Origin: an uncultured Chryseobacterium sp.
GTDB lineage: Bacteria; Bacteroidota; Bacteroidia; Flavobacteriales; Weeksellaceae
DNA: 16,380 nt
Reading direction: 5' to 3'
NCBI RefSeq assembly: GCF_936933875.1
Contig: NZ_CAKZIK010000043.1
Coordinates: 1 to 16,380, forward strand
Part shown: positions 7,876 to 15,242 of the stretch, piece after piece
How the letters are laid out: each line of letters opens with the position of its first letter
How positions within the stretch are numbered: position 1 is the stretch's first letter
Program-made: the position numbers and the translations under genes
The notes under the pieces: model-generated
What the model saw: only the letters and a program-made list of their open reading frames with translations
The model's database searches: none
Told to the model about the DNA's origin: nothing

Positions 7876-10284
7876 TTATTGGTTGAAATCAACTTCACTG
7901 TCTTTATTCAGGTTCTCGTTGATGTTTTCTTCTTTAGGTTTTGTTCCCGAAGATTTTTGTCTTGGCGTAGGATCTGCAGTTGGAGCAGGTTCCGGATTTC
8001 TCAACTGATCAATTGTTTGTAAACCTCCATCATCACCGTAACCTCCACGAAGTCCCTGTAAATCGGAACAATCTCCCGTCCAGTCTGATGGTTTTACAAA
8101 TTTATCTTCTTTAGAAATATTAAGGGACTCATCTGCCCATACTTTCTTCATAAAAATTGCCCAAATTGGCAAGGCCATTTTCGCACCCTGTCCTTCTCCG
8201 GTACCTCTAAAGTGGGTTGCTCTGTCTTCCCAACCTACCCAAACTCCGGTTGCAAGGTTAGGTGTAATTCCCATAAACCAACCATCTGAGTTGTTCTGTG
8301 TAGTTCCGGTTTTACCGGCAATTTCAACTTCTTTTCCTATACCTCTTCTCCCCAACTCTCCGGAAGCGGTACCAAACTGTGCCACACCTTTCATCAAATC
8401 CAGCATGGTGTACGCATAAAGCTCATTCATTACTTCTTTCTGTACAGGTTTTACTTCTTTAATTACTCTACTGTTAGCATCTTCAATACGCCAAATCATT
8501 TCCGGCTTGGTGTAGTTTCCGTAGTTGGCAAATGTGCTGTAAGCTCCCAACATTTCGTAAATCGTAATATCTGAAGAACCAAGAGCGATAGCATATTCAT
8601 TTGGCATTTCTTCGGTTACTCCTAAATCTCTGGCCAACTGAATTACTTTTTTCGGACTCGCCATTTCAATTAAACGTACAGCAACAGGGTTTTTAGAGTG
8701 CGCTAAAGCATCTCGAAGCGTTAAACTTCCACCTGATCCTTCAACTTTCCACGAACCTTTAACATAAGTCGCATTAGAAACTGTGGAACAAGGCGTCATT
8801 CCTAAATTCATAATTGCCGTTGCATAAACGAAAGGTTTGAAGGTTGAACCCACCTGTCTTTTCCCTTGTTTAATATGGTCGTACTGGAAATGTTGCCAAT
8901 TGATACCTCCAACCCAAGCTTTAATCTCTCCTGTTCCAGGAACCATTGACATCAAACCAGCCTGAGCAATTTGTTTGTGATATCTAATAGAATCCCAAGG
9001 AGACATTTCTACTTCTTCTTCGCCTTTCCAGGTAAATCTTGAAGTTTTTACCGGCTTTTTGAAATCCAACATAATGGAATCCTCAGAAACTCCGGCTGCT
9101 TTCAATTGCTTATATCTTCCGGTACGTTTCATGGCGGCCAACATAATTTCATCAATTTCTTTTTTAGAAATTAAATAAAATGGTGCATCTTTTCTTCCTC
9201 TTTGTTCACCATCAAAACTTCTCTGCAGGTCAGTCATGTGTTCTTTAATAGCTTCCTCTGCATACGTTTGCATTTTAGAATCTAAAGTCACATAAATTTT
9301 AAGACCGTCTTTATAAAGATTTAAAGTTTTTCCGGTTTGCTTTTCGTATTCTTTTAAATACTGATCAATTTCTTTTCGTAAATAGAATTTATAGTAAGCA
9401 GAATAACCTTCCTCAATGGTTTTAATTGGATGATAATCCACAACAATTGGTGTCGCAATGGCTTTATCATAAGTTGCCTGATCCAAATAACCTGTTCCAA
9501 GCATTTGCTGAAGAACTACGTCTCTTCTTGCTTTTGCTCTTTCCGGATTTCTCATTGGATTGTTTTTCACAGGGTTTTCCAACATTGCTACGAACATCGC
9601 AGCTTCGGGTAAAGTCAACTGTTTTGTTGATTTGTTGAAATAAACTCTAGATGCCATTTCAATTCCATTCGCGTTGTAAAGAAAATCGAATTTATTGAAA
9701 TACAATTCGATAATTTCTTCTTTGGTATATCTTTTCTCCAAACTTACCGCAACCACCCATTCTTTAAGTTTCTGGAATGCCCTCTGGACTTTATTTTGAG
9801 AAGCGGTTCCGGTAAACAACAATTTTGCAAGCTGCTGCGTAATGGTAGAACCTCCACCTCTTTCCCCACCGAAATAAATGGCACGACCGATTGATTTCAA
9901 ATCGATTCCGGAGTGTTCTTTAAAACGCTCATCTTCTTTAGCCTGTAAAGCATAAACAAGATATGGCGGCAAATCTTTGTAAGTAACCGGTTGGGTTTTT
10001 TCTTTTTCGAATGATCCTAGTTTAATACCGTCAGAAGAAAATATTTCTGATGCCACATAAATATCCGGATTCTCAAGTTCCTTCACTTCAGGCATTTCTC
10101 CCATAAAACCTTGCGAAACCGCAAAAAAAGTTCCTGAAATTCCTAAAACCACAGCAATTAATCCAAGCCAAATCAGTTTAATCCATTTTTTTGGACTTTT
10201 CTTTTTCTGCTTCGGCTGCTTATTTGAAGGTGGCAACGGAAATGTGCTTTTCGCTGCTGTTCCTTTCTTATTTGTGTTTTCCAT
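7876..10284 (-). CDS. Bifunctional penicillin-binding protein 1A (GT51 transglycosylase + transpeptidase)
   Basis: A class A penicillin-binding protein that polymerises lipid II into glycan strands and cross-links them in the periplasm. The 802-residue chain has a basic cytoplasmic N-terminus, a membrane anchor (about 35-56) and a GT51 domain with EDERF (catalytic Glu117) and GGGSTITQQLAK (143-154). The C-terminal penicillin-binding transpeptidase domain has all three motifs: Ser480-TFK (nucleophile Ser480, Lys483), SKN (530-532) and KTG (658-660). Residues about 350-430 form an inserted module between the two catalytic domains. The tail after about 763 is Pro/Lys/Asn-rich and probably disordered. 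The start is ATG 10284, only 3 nt after the gldH stop, so it is translated from the ricT-gldH-pbp1A message. Symbols differ between genomes (mrcA, ponA), so I leave it blank. Confidence 0.95.
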   Translation of the reverse strand: MENTNKKGTAAKSTFPLPPSNKQPKQKKKSPKKWIKLIWLGLIAVVLGISGTFFAVSQGFMGEMPEVKELENPDIYVASEIFSSDGIKLGSFEKEKTQPVTYKDLPPYLVYALQAKEDERFKEHSGIDLKSIGRAIYFGGERGGGSTITQQLAKLLFTGTASQNKVQRAFQKLKEWVVAVSLEKRYTKEEIIELYFNKFDFLYNANGIEMASRVYFNKSTKQLTLPEAAMFVAMLENPVKNNPMRNPERAKARRDVVLQQMLGTGYLDQATYDKAIATPIVVDYHPIKTIEEGYSAYYKFYLRKEIDQYLKEYEKQTGKTLNLYKDGLKIYVTLDSKMQTYAEEAIKEHMTDLQRSFDGEQRGRKDAPFYLISKKEIDEIMLAAMKRTGRYKQLKAAGVSEDSIMLDFKKPVKTSRFTWKGEEEVEMSPWDSIRYHKQIAQAGLMSMVPGTGEIKAWVGGINWQHFQYDHIKQGKRQVGSTFKPFVYATAIMNLGMTPCSTVSNATYVKGSWKVEGSGGSLTLRDALAHSKNPVAVRLIEMASPKKVIQLARDLGVTEEMPNEYAIALGSSDITIYEMLGAYSTFANYGNYTKPEMIWRIEDANSRVIKEVKPVQKEVMNELYAYTMLDLMKGVAQFGTASGELGRRGIGKEVEIAGKTGTTQNNSDGWFMGITPNLATGVWVGWEDRATHFRGTGEGQGAKMALPIWAIFMKKVWADESLNISKEDKFVKPSDWTGDCSDLQGLRGGYGDDGGLQTIDQLRNPEPAPTADPTPRQKSSGTKPKEENINENLNKDSEVDFNQ

Positions 10285-10287
10285 ATG

Positions 10288-10749
10288 TTATGGTTGCGCT
10301 TGTTCTATTTTTACACCGAAATCATCAATTCCGGTCAATTTATCTTTTCTCATTGCCTGCTGAACTGTTACCGTATATTTTCCGTTTTTTGGAAATTTAT
10401 AATTCAGCCTGTATTGGAAAAGTGTTTCTTTTGTTTCGCCAAAACCGCTTCCAATCCACTCTCCGTTTGGTTTTGCAAGAATGTAATTAAGGGTATCCGG
10501 TTTTGCTTTTTTTTCCTTAAAATTATTTAAAGTGCTGACTATCCGAATATTACTGTAAGGATAATCATTATTGTTCCTTACAACAAATATAATATTTTTC
10601 GGCTTTTCTGAGTCTTTGATATCAAAATCAAACTGCAAAACCTGCTTTTTTCCCCAGTTGTTTTCAACCGGCTTCATATATACTTCTTCATTGGAAAAAT
10701 TACAGCTGCAAAGCATTAACGAAAAGAGTAACGCAAAAACTTTAGTCAT
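10288..10749 (-). CDS. gldH: Gliding motility lipoprotein GldH
   Basis: A predicted 153-residue envelope lipoprotein of the GldH family. In Flavobacterium johnsoniae GldH is required for gliding and chitin use. A signal peptide ends in the lipobox LCSC with lipidated Cys16. The mature part is a compact beta-rich domain (for example KNIIFVVRNNNDYPYSNIR at 51-69 and GKYTVTVQQAM at 123-133) with no catalytic motif. The frame stays open upstream to 11001, but I chose the ATG at 10749 because it gives an immediate signal peptide and lipobox, and the upstream extension is only the out-of-frame image of the ricT tail. It overlaps the ricT stop by 8 nt, suggesting translational coupling. Assignment rests on length, lipobox, family resemblance and context. 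Confidence 0.85.
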   Translation of the reverse strand: MTKVFALLFSLMLCSCNFSNEEVYMKPVENNWGKKQVLQFDFDIKDSEKPKNIIFVVRNNNDYPYSNIRIVSTLNNFKEKKAKPDTLNYILAKPNGEWIGSGFGETKETLFQYRLNYKFPKNGKYTVTVQQAMRKDKLTGIDDFGVKIEQAQP

Positions 10750-12049
10750 TATTATTTGGCTTTGGGCTGTTTTTCTTGAAGAATTTTTTTTGAGGCTTTT
10801 TCCCTTTATTTTCACCTGCAGGTTTTTCTCTGTTCTGCTGATTCTGAACCTTTTGTTTTTGCTGGTTCTGAACGGGTTGCTTTTGAGATTTTTCTTCAGG
10901 CTTCCTGTCGTTCCCGCCTTCTTTCTTGTTTCTGAAAGGTTTTTTCCCGCCTTGTCTTTTCTTTTCAAAACGGTCCACATTGTTTTCCTGAATAAGGTCA
11001 ACCGTTTGTACTTGCACTTCGCTTGGCGTCATTAAATCTTCCAAAGGTGGTGCTTTAATTCCCTTTTTATTGTTTAAAAGCTGTTTTCTAACTTCTCTCG
11101 CATCAATGTCATACCAAGCCATGGAGTTATCCGCATAAGCAAACCACATTTTCTTTTTGAAAACGTCTATTTTAATACAGAAAGCCCTTCCTTTTTCAGT
11201 ATCTAATGTTGAATTTGATGGTGGGAAATCGGTAAGCGCGTCCAAATAACTGTCGAGTTCGTAATTAAGACAACATTTCAGTTTACCGCATTGTCCTGCT
11301 AATTTTTGAGGATTGATACTCAACTGTTGGTAACGTGCTGCATTCGTATTTACTGAACGGAAGTCTGTTAACCAGGACGAACAGCACAACTCCCGCCCAC
11401 AAGAACCAATTCCACCGATTTTTGCGGATTCCTGACGGAAACCAATCTGCTTCATATCGATTTTTGTGCGGAAAGTACCAGCAAAATCTTTAATTAACTG
11501 ACGGAAATCTACACGTCCTTCGGAAGTATAATAGAAAGTAACTTTTCCACCGTCTCCCTGAAATTCCACATCTGTGATTTTCATCTGAAGATGAAGACCG
11601 GAAGCAATTCTTCTTGCTTCTTTTTTTACATCTTCTTCTTTACGGCGAACCTCCTGCCAAACCTCAACATCTTTTTGGTTGGCAACTCTGTATATTTTAA
11701 GAGCCTGGTCTTCAGTGAAGTTTTTCTTTTTCATCTGAATTTTCACCAGTTCTCCGGTAAGGCTTACAACGCCTACATCGTGTCCCGGACTAGATTCTAC
11801 TGTTACAATGCTTCCTATATGAAGCGGCAAATTGTGAAGGTTACGGAAGAAACATTTTCTGTCGTTTTTAAACCTTACTTCTATATATTCATTTTCTGAT
11901 TTGGTTGCAGGTTGATCTACCTTAGAAAGCCAATCGAAAACGCTTAATTTATAACTGTTACCGCAGGTGTTAACATTTTCACATCCATTCGCAGATTTTG
12001 TTCCGCAGGAATGGCCGGAATCGCCGGATGTTTTACATCCACAACTCAT
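10742..12049 (-). CDS. ricT: RicT/YaaT-like PSP1-domain protein
   Basis: A cytoplasmic PSP1-domain protein related to Bacillus subtilis RicT (YaaT), part of an Fe-S-containing complex that affects RNase Y-dependent RNA processing. The 435-residue chain starts with a cysteine-rich segment (Cys3, 5, 15, 23, 29). The PSP1 core is about 55-330, with the paired cysteine motifs GSCGRELCCSSWL (215-227) and QCGKLKCC (253-260). Residues about 360-435 are a Lys/Gln/Asn-rich, probably disordered tail, partly from a short duplication (VQNQQ twice; near-identical 21-base units at 10835-10855 and 10859-10879). The tail may bind RNA by charge, which is inference. It is the first gene of the ricT-gldH-pbp1A operon. 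The RicA and RicF partners are not in this window. Confidence 0.88.
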   Translation of the reverse strand: MSCGCKTSGDSGHSCGTKSANGCENVNTCGNSYKLSVFDWLSKVDQPATKSENEYIEVRFKNDRKCFFRNLHNLPLHIGSIVTVESSPGHDVGVVSLTGELVKIQMKKKNFTEDQALKIYRVANQKDVEVWQEVRRKEEDVKKEARRIASGLHLQMKITDVEFQGDGGKVTFYYTSEGRVDFRQLIKDFAGTFRTKIDMKQIGFRQESAKIGGIGSCGRELCCSSWLTDFRSVNTNAARYQQLSINPQKLAGQCGKLKCCLNYELDSYLDALTDFPPSNSTLDTEKGRAFCIKIDVFKKKMWFAYADNSMAWYDIDAREVRKQLLNNKKGIKAPPLEDLMTPSEVQVQTVDLIQENNVDRFEKKRQGGKKPFRNKKEGGNDRKPEEKSQKQPVQNQQKQKVQNQQNREKPAGENKGKKPQKKFFKKNSPKPNNND

Positions 12050-12071
12050 ATTAATTTTTATAAAATTCTTG

Positions 12072-12079
12072 CAAATTTA
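12072..12079 (-). promoter_or_regulatory. Candidate -7 box for the ricT-gldH-pbp1A operon
   Basis: The minus strand reads TAAATTTG, an exact TAnnTTTG match, 22 nt before the ricT ATG. The nearest upstream TTTG is only 13 nt away, shorter than the usual 17-23, so the -33 part is not convincing. Confidence 0.4.
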
Positions 12080-12224
12080 GCATTATTTTTTTCAAAGTTT
12101 CTTTAAAACTACAAATTTTGAAACTTGTGTTCATTTTTCAAACAAACGTAACCTTAACATTTGTTTAACACTTTCGTAAAATTTCAATTCCCAATAAATT
12201 TATTTCTTTGGTATTGATTAAAAA

Positions 12225-12240
12225 CTAAACATTTGTTTAG
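12225..12240. promoter_or_regulatory. Candidate operator palindrome CTAAACA-TT-TGTTTAG
   Basis: A perfect 7-bp inverted repeat with a 2-nt centre, the shape expected for a dimeric helix-turn-helix repressor. The core AACATTTGTTTA recurs 72 bp upstream at 12156-12167. It lies about 190 bp upstream of fadL. The bound regulator is unknown. Confidence 0.4.
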
Positions 12241-12365
12241 ATTAAACATCTTGCTATTTATTTACCCCAAAAAAAGTTTTAAAATACTAATTTACAGAAC
12301 TATAAATCAGAAAATTGAATTTAAATACCATTAAACCAATGCCTAAAATAGCAATTTGTTTAAAA

Positions 12366-12385
12366 ATGTTAAATAAAATTAACAT
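12366..12385. repeat. Inverted repeat ATGTTAA-N6-TTAACAT
   Basis: Perfect 7-bp arms (12366-12372 and 12379-12385) flank a 6-nt A/T loop just upstream of the fadL -7 box, overlapping where the -33 region should be. It could be an operator or a weak hairpin. Its arm TTAACAT also occurs at 12154-12160. Confidence 0.4.
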
Positions 12386-12390
12386 GTAAT

Positions 12391-12407
12391 TATAAAATAA
12401 TTTTATA
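12391..12407. repeat. A/T-only palindrome overlapping the fadL -7 box
   Basis: TATAAAAT and ATTTTATA (8-bp arms, 1-nt centre) form a perfect 17-base palindrome whose right arm runs into the -7 box at 12404. As it is A/T only, chance is a real possibility in this composition. Confidence 0.35.
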
Positions 12408-12411
12408 TTTG
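12404..12411 (+). promoter_or_regulatory. -7 box of the fadL-esterase operon
   Basis: TATATTTG matches TAnnTTTG exactly and lies 20 nt before the fadL ATG. No TTG -33 element is seen at normal spacing (only TTA with N22), so the promoter may need an activator or be weak. Confidence 0.5.
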
Positions 12412-12431
12412 GAAACATTAATAATCAAAAT

Positions 12432-13670
12432 ATGAAAAAACTACTTATCACCACATCGCTTCTTGCAGGGATGATGGTTTATGCAGGAGGTTTCAGAGTT
12501 TCGTTGCAGGGCGTTAAGCAGCTTGCAATGGCTCATACAAGTGCACATGCAGAAGATGCCAGTGTTGCATTTTTCAATCCTGCGGGTATTTCCTTTATTC
12601 CCGCAAAACTAAGTGTCGCTGCTGGAGGATTTGGTGCGAAATCTAGCGTTACTTTCCAAAACACAGCTACTTATCAGTCAACTGAAACAGACAGTCCGCT
12701 TGGAACTCCGGTTTATGCGGCCGTAGCTTATAAGATTGTAGATAACGTTTCTGTTGGTTTCAGTTTCGCTACACCTTTTGGAAGTACCATTCAGTGGCCA
12801 GATAACTGGGAAGGTAGAGAAATGGTTCAAAAAATGGAATTGAAAGGTCTTTATTTCCAGCCAATGGTTTCAGTGAAATTAGCTCCATGGGCTTCTTTTG
12901 GTGCAAGCTATATTTATGCAAAAGGTTTGGTGGACTGGGATAAAGCTGTTACACAACTTGGTGGAACTATGAACATTAAGGATGACAAAGCTAAAGGGCA
13001 CGGTTTCGGTATCGGTTTCTATTTTCAACCGGACGAAAAATGGGATGTAAGTGTTGCATACCGTTCTCCTGTTGATATGAAAGCTGATAACGGAAAAGTT
13101 ACCTTCAACATTTCTCCGGCACTTTATCCTTTGGTAGGTTTAGATGCAAACGGACAGGACAGCTTCAAAGCAACACTTCCTTTGGTTGAAGAATATACTA
13201 TTGGTTTTGCTTACAAAGTAACACCAAAATGGAAAGTTGCTGCAGATTTTAATTACCATGGTTGGGAAAGATACGGCAAACTTAAATTGGATTTTGAAAA
13301 TGCTCCTATCGGAAACCAAGCATCAGATCCAACAGTTTTGGTAACACCTAAAAATTTCCACAATACTAAAACTTTCAGATTAGGTACAGAATACAAGCTT
13401 AGCGATATGATTGCTGCAAGAGCTGGATGGTATTATGACGAATCTCCTTATTCTGACGAAAACTTTATTCCAGAAACACCTTCTTTTGACGCACATGTTG
13501 CAACCGCTGGTTTAGGATTTAATTTCGGAAGCTTCGGAGCAGATCTCGCTGCGGCAATGTCTTTCCCAAAAAGCAGAATGGTGAACAACCAATATTATAA
13601 TTTCGTGGGACAGGCAAAAGCAAAAGCATTCTACTTTGGTCTTGGATTACATTATAATTTAATTAAATAA
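12432..13670 (+). CDS. OmpP1/FadL/TodX-family outer membrane transporter
   Basis: An outer-membrane beta-barrel of the FadL family, which lets long-chain fatty acids or other hydrophobic compounds cross the outer membrane. The 412-residue chain has a signal peptide (about 1-18, VYA before GGF). An N-terminal plug-like hatch follows, with the family signature around EDASVAFFNPAGISF (41-55, NPAG at 49-52). The rest is alternating beta-strand sequence rich in aromatic/glycine pairs (for example VSVGFSFATPFG, GFGIGFYFQP, ATAGLGFNFGSFGADLAAAM). It ends FYFGLGLHYNLIK, a final barrel strand. Only 5 nt separate it from the downstream GDSL lipoprotein gene, so they form one operon, which fits uptake of products released by that enzyme. 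The true substrate cannot be read from sequence; aromatic hydrocarbons are an alternative for this family. Confidence 0.9.
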   Translation: MKKLLITTSLLAGMMVYAGGFRVSLQGVKQLAMAHTSAHAEDASVAFFNPAGISFIPAKLSVAAGGFGAKSSVTFQNTATYQSTETDSPLGTPVYAAVAYKIVDNVSVGFSFATPFGSTIQWPDNWEGREMVQKMELKGLYFQPMVSVKLAPWASFGASYIYAKGLVDWDKAVTQLGGTMNIKDDKAKGHGFGIGFYFQPDEKWDVSVAYRSPVDMKADNGKVTFNISPALYPLVGLDANGQDSFKATLPLVEEYTIGFAYKVTPKWKVAADFNYHGWERYGKLKLDFENAPIGNQASDPTVLVTPKNFHNTKTFRLGTEYKLSDMIAARAGWYYDESPYSDENFIPETPSFDAHVATAGLGFNFGSFGADLAAAMSFPKSRMVNNQYYNFVGQAKAKAFYFGLGLHYNLIK

Positions 13671-13675
13671 GAAAC

Positions 13676-15160
13676 ATGAAAAAAATATTAGTATCAGCTT
13701 TCGCAATCTCTGCGCTTCTGTTTACCAGCAGCTGTAATACAGATTTCGATAATGATGTAACTTCAATCGCTGTAACGAGCGGTGAAGCAAATTTCAGCAA
13801 ATATGTTGCTTTAGGAAACTCTCTTACTTCAGGTTACAGAGACGGTGCTTTATATGTTGATGGACAGAATGAATCTTACCCTTCAATGATTGCACAGCAA
13901 ATGAAACTTGCAGGGGGTGGAGATTTCAAACAGCCAATGATGTCTGATAATTTAGGAGGAATTCCTTCTGTTGGAGTTAGCAATAAATTGGTTCTTTCAG
14001 TTTCTGCAAGTGGAGCATTAGCTCCAACAGTAGCTACAGGAACCGCAACAAATACACTTGCTAACATTTACAGCTCAGGACCATATCAAAACATGGGCGT
14101 TCCTGGTGCAAAATCTTACCATTTGGTTGCTCCGGGTTACGGCAGTGCTGCAGGTATTCAGGCTGGAACTGCAAATCCTTACTTTGTAAGATTTGCTTCT
14201 TCTTCTACTACAACAGTTCTTGCAGATGCAATGGCTCAAAACCCAACGTTCTTCTCTCTTTGGATTGGAAACAATGATGTTTTAGGTTATGCAACTACTG
14301 GTGGAGACGGTACAAACCCTATTACTTCGGAAGCTTTGTTTACTCAAGCTTATACTGCTTTGGTAACAAATTTAACTGCAGGTGGAGCAAAAGGTGTTGT
14401 TGCTAACATTCCTAATGTAACTTCTATACCGTTCTTTACAACAGTACCTTATAATCCGGTTCCTTTGGATGCTGCTTCTGTTACAGCATTGAACACTCAG
14501 GTGTTTGGACCGCTTATTAAAATCCTTACTGCTTATGGACAAGGAAGCAGACTTCAACTTCTTTCTGCAACAGCGAATCCGTTGTTATTAAAAGATGAGT
14601 CTCTTACTAATTTGTCTGCACAAATCACAGGAGCTTTGGTTGCTGCTGGTGTTCCTGCTACACAAGCTGGATTGATGGGACAAGTTTTCGGACAGGCAAG
14701 ACATGCTACTTCAGCGGATCTAATTCCTTTAACTACAAGTTCAGTTATCGGAACTGCCCCAACTTCTCCTTATGCTGTTTCTCCATTTAATAAATATGGT
14801 GTAACTTTCCCATTGGAAGATAAACATGTTCTTACTGTAACTGAAAAGAATGAAGTTTTAACTGCTACAGCAAAATTCAACACAATCATCAGCAGCGCTG
14901 CAACTTCTAAAGGCTTAGCTTTTGTAGATGCCAATGCGAAAATGGTGGAACTTTCTCAAGCTTCAGGAATTCAGTTCGACGGTGTAAGATACACTGCTAA
15001 ATTTGTAACCGGAGGAACATTCTCTTTAGACGGAGTTCACCTTACCGGAAGAGGATATGCTTTAATTGCCAACGAATTCATCAAGTCAATTAATGCAAAA
15101 TACAAATCCAACTTACCACAGGTAAGTACCAACAGTTATTCGGGTGTAACATTCCCATAA
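13676..15160 (+). CDS. SGNH/GDSL-family esterase/lipase lipoprotein
   Basis: A predicted lipid-anchored SGNH/GDSL hydrolase that would cleave ester bonds of lipids or acylated glycans. The signal peptide ends LLFTSSC with lipidated Cys20. The first mature residues are acid-rich (NTDFDND), reminiscent of Bacteroidota lipoprotein export signals, so surface exposure is possible. All catalytic blocks are present: GNSLTSGY (nucleophile Ser49), GVPGAKS (oxyanion Gly near 141-144), IGNNDVLGY (Asn200) and DGVHLTGRGY (Asp452, His455). At 494 residues it is about twice a minimal SGNH domain; the extra sequence lies mainly between Asn200 and Asp452 and in an Ala/Thr/Ser-rich stretch at about 100-130. 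It starts 5 nt after the FadL-family gene and is followed by a terminator, giving a two-gene unit. No T9SS sorting domain is seen. Confidence 0.88.
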   Translation: MKKILVSAFAISALLFTSSCNTDFDNDVTSIAVTSGEANFSKYVALGNSLTSGYRDGALYVDGQNESYPSMIAQQMKLAGGGDFKQPMMSDNLGGIPSVGVSNKLVLSVSASGALAPTVATGTATNTLANIYSSGPYQNMGVPGAKSYHLVAPGYGSAAGIQAGTANPYFVRFASSSTTTVLADAMAQNPTFFSLWIGNNDVLGYATTGGDGTNPITSEALFTQAYTALVTNLTAGGAKGVVANIPNVTSIPFFTTVPYNPVPLDAASVTALNTQVFGPLIKILTAYGQGSRLQLLSATANPLLLKDESLTNLSAQITGALVAAGVPATQAGLMGQVFGQARHATSADLIPLTTSSVIGTAPTSPYAVSPFNKYGVTFPLEDKHVLTVTEKNEVLTATAKFNTIISSAATSKGLAFVDANAKMVELSQASGIQFDGVRYTAKFVTGGTFSLDGVHLTGRGYALIANEFIKSINAKYKSNLPQVSTNSYSGVTFP

Positions 15161-15178
15161 TTGTTTAAAACATAATTT

Positions 15179-15214
15179 AAAACCACTTGATATTTCGGGT
15201 GGTTTTATTTTTTT
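15179..15214 (+). terminator. Hairpin terminator after the esterase gene
   Basis: An 8-bp perfect stem (AAAACCAC 15179-15186 with GTGGTTTT 15199-15206) can extend to about 12 pairs with two G-U pairs and a 4-nt loop. A T-rich run follows. It lies just upstream of the prs -7 box. Confidence 0.85.
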
Positions 15215-15215
15215 A

Positions 15216-15223
15216 TAAATTTG
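15216..15223 (+). promoter_or_regulatory. Candidate -7 box for prs
   Basis: TAAATTTG matches TAnnTTTG exactly, 19 nt before the prs ATG. The -33 position would fall in the upstream terminator stem, where only TTC is seen at N19. Confidence 0.45.
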
Positions 15224-15242
15224 TGCATCTAAAAAAGTAAAA

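Larger units (their letters stand above)
12050..12431. other. AT-rich divergent intergenic region with palindromes
   Basis: This 382-base stretch separates ricT (minus) from fadL (plus). I see no supported gene, only short AT-biased frames. It holds a candidate -7 box on each strand, the palindrome at 12225-12240, inverted repeats at 12366-12385 and 12391-12407, a direct repeat AACATTTGTTTA (12156-12167 and 12228-12239), and a weak 7-bp inverted repeat at 12117-12142. Length and repeat content suggest regulation of one or both flanking operons. Confidence 0.6.

Noticed and set aside
9426..9638. Two overlapping small plus-strand frames
   Set aside because: Antisense to the GT51 domain of pbp1A with no protein signature.
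10835..10879. Two near-identical 21-base units in ricT as a tandem-repeat element
   Set aside because: They encode the VQNQQ-type low-complexity tail and are explained by slippage within the coding sequence.
10750..11001. Upstream in-frame extension of gldH (84 more codons)
   Set aside because: It lies wholly within the ricT low-complexity tail in another frame, and would put the gldH signal peptide and lipobox in the middle of the protein.
12117..12142. TTTGAAA/TTTCAAA inverted repeat with a 12-nt loop
   Set aside because: Weak A/T-rich hairpin without a T run; expected by chance in this composition. Mentioned only as part of the intergenic description.
12050..12431. Possible CRISPR or mobile-element remnant in the longest gene-free stretch
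   Set aside because: Repeats are 12 bp or less and irregularly spaced; no transposase fragment, terminal repeats or spacers.
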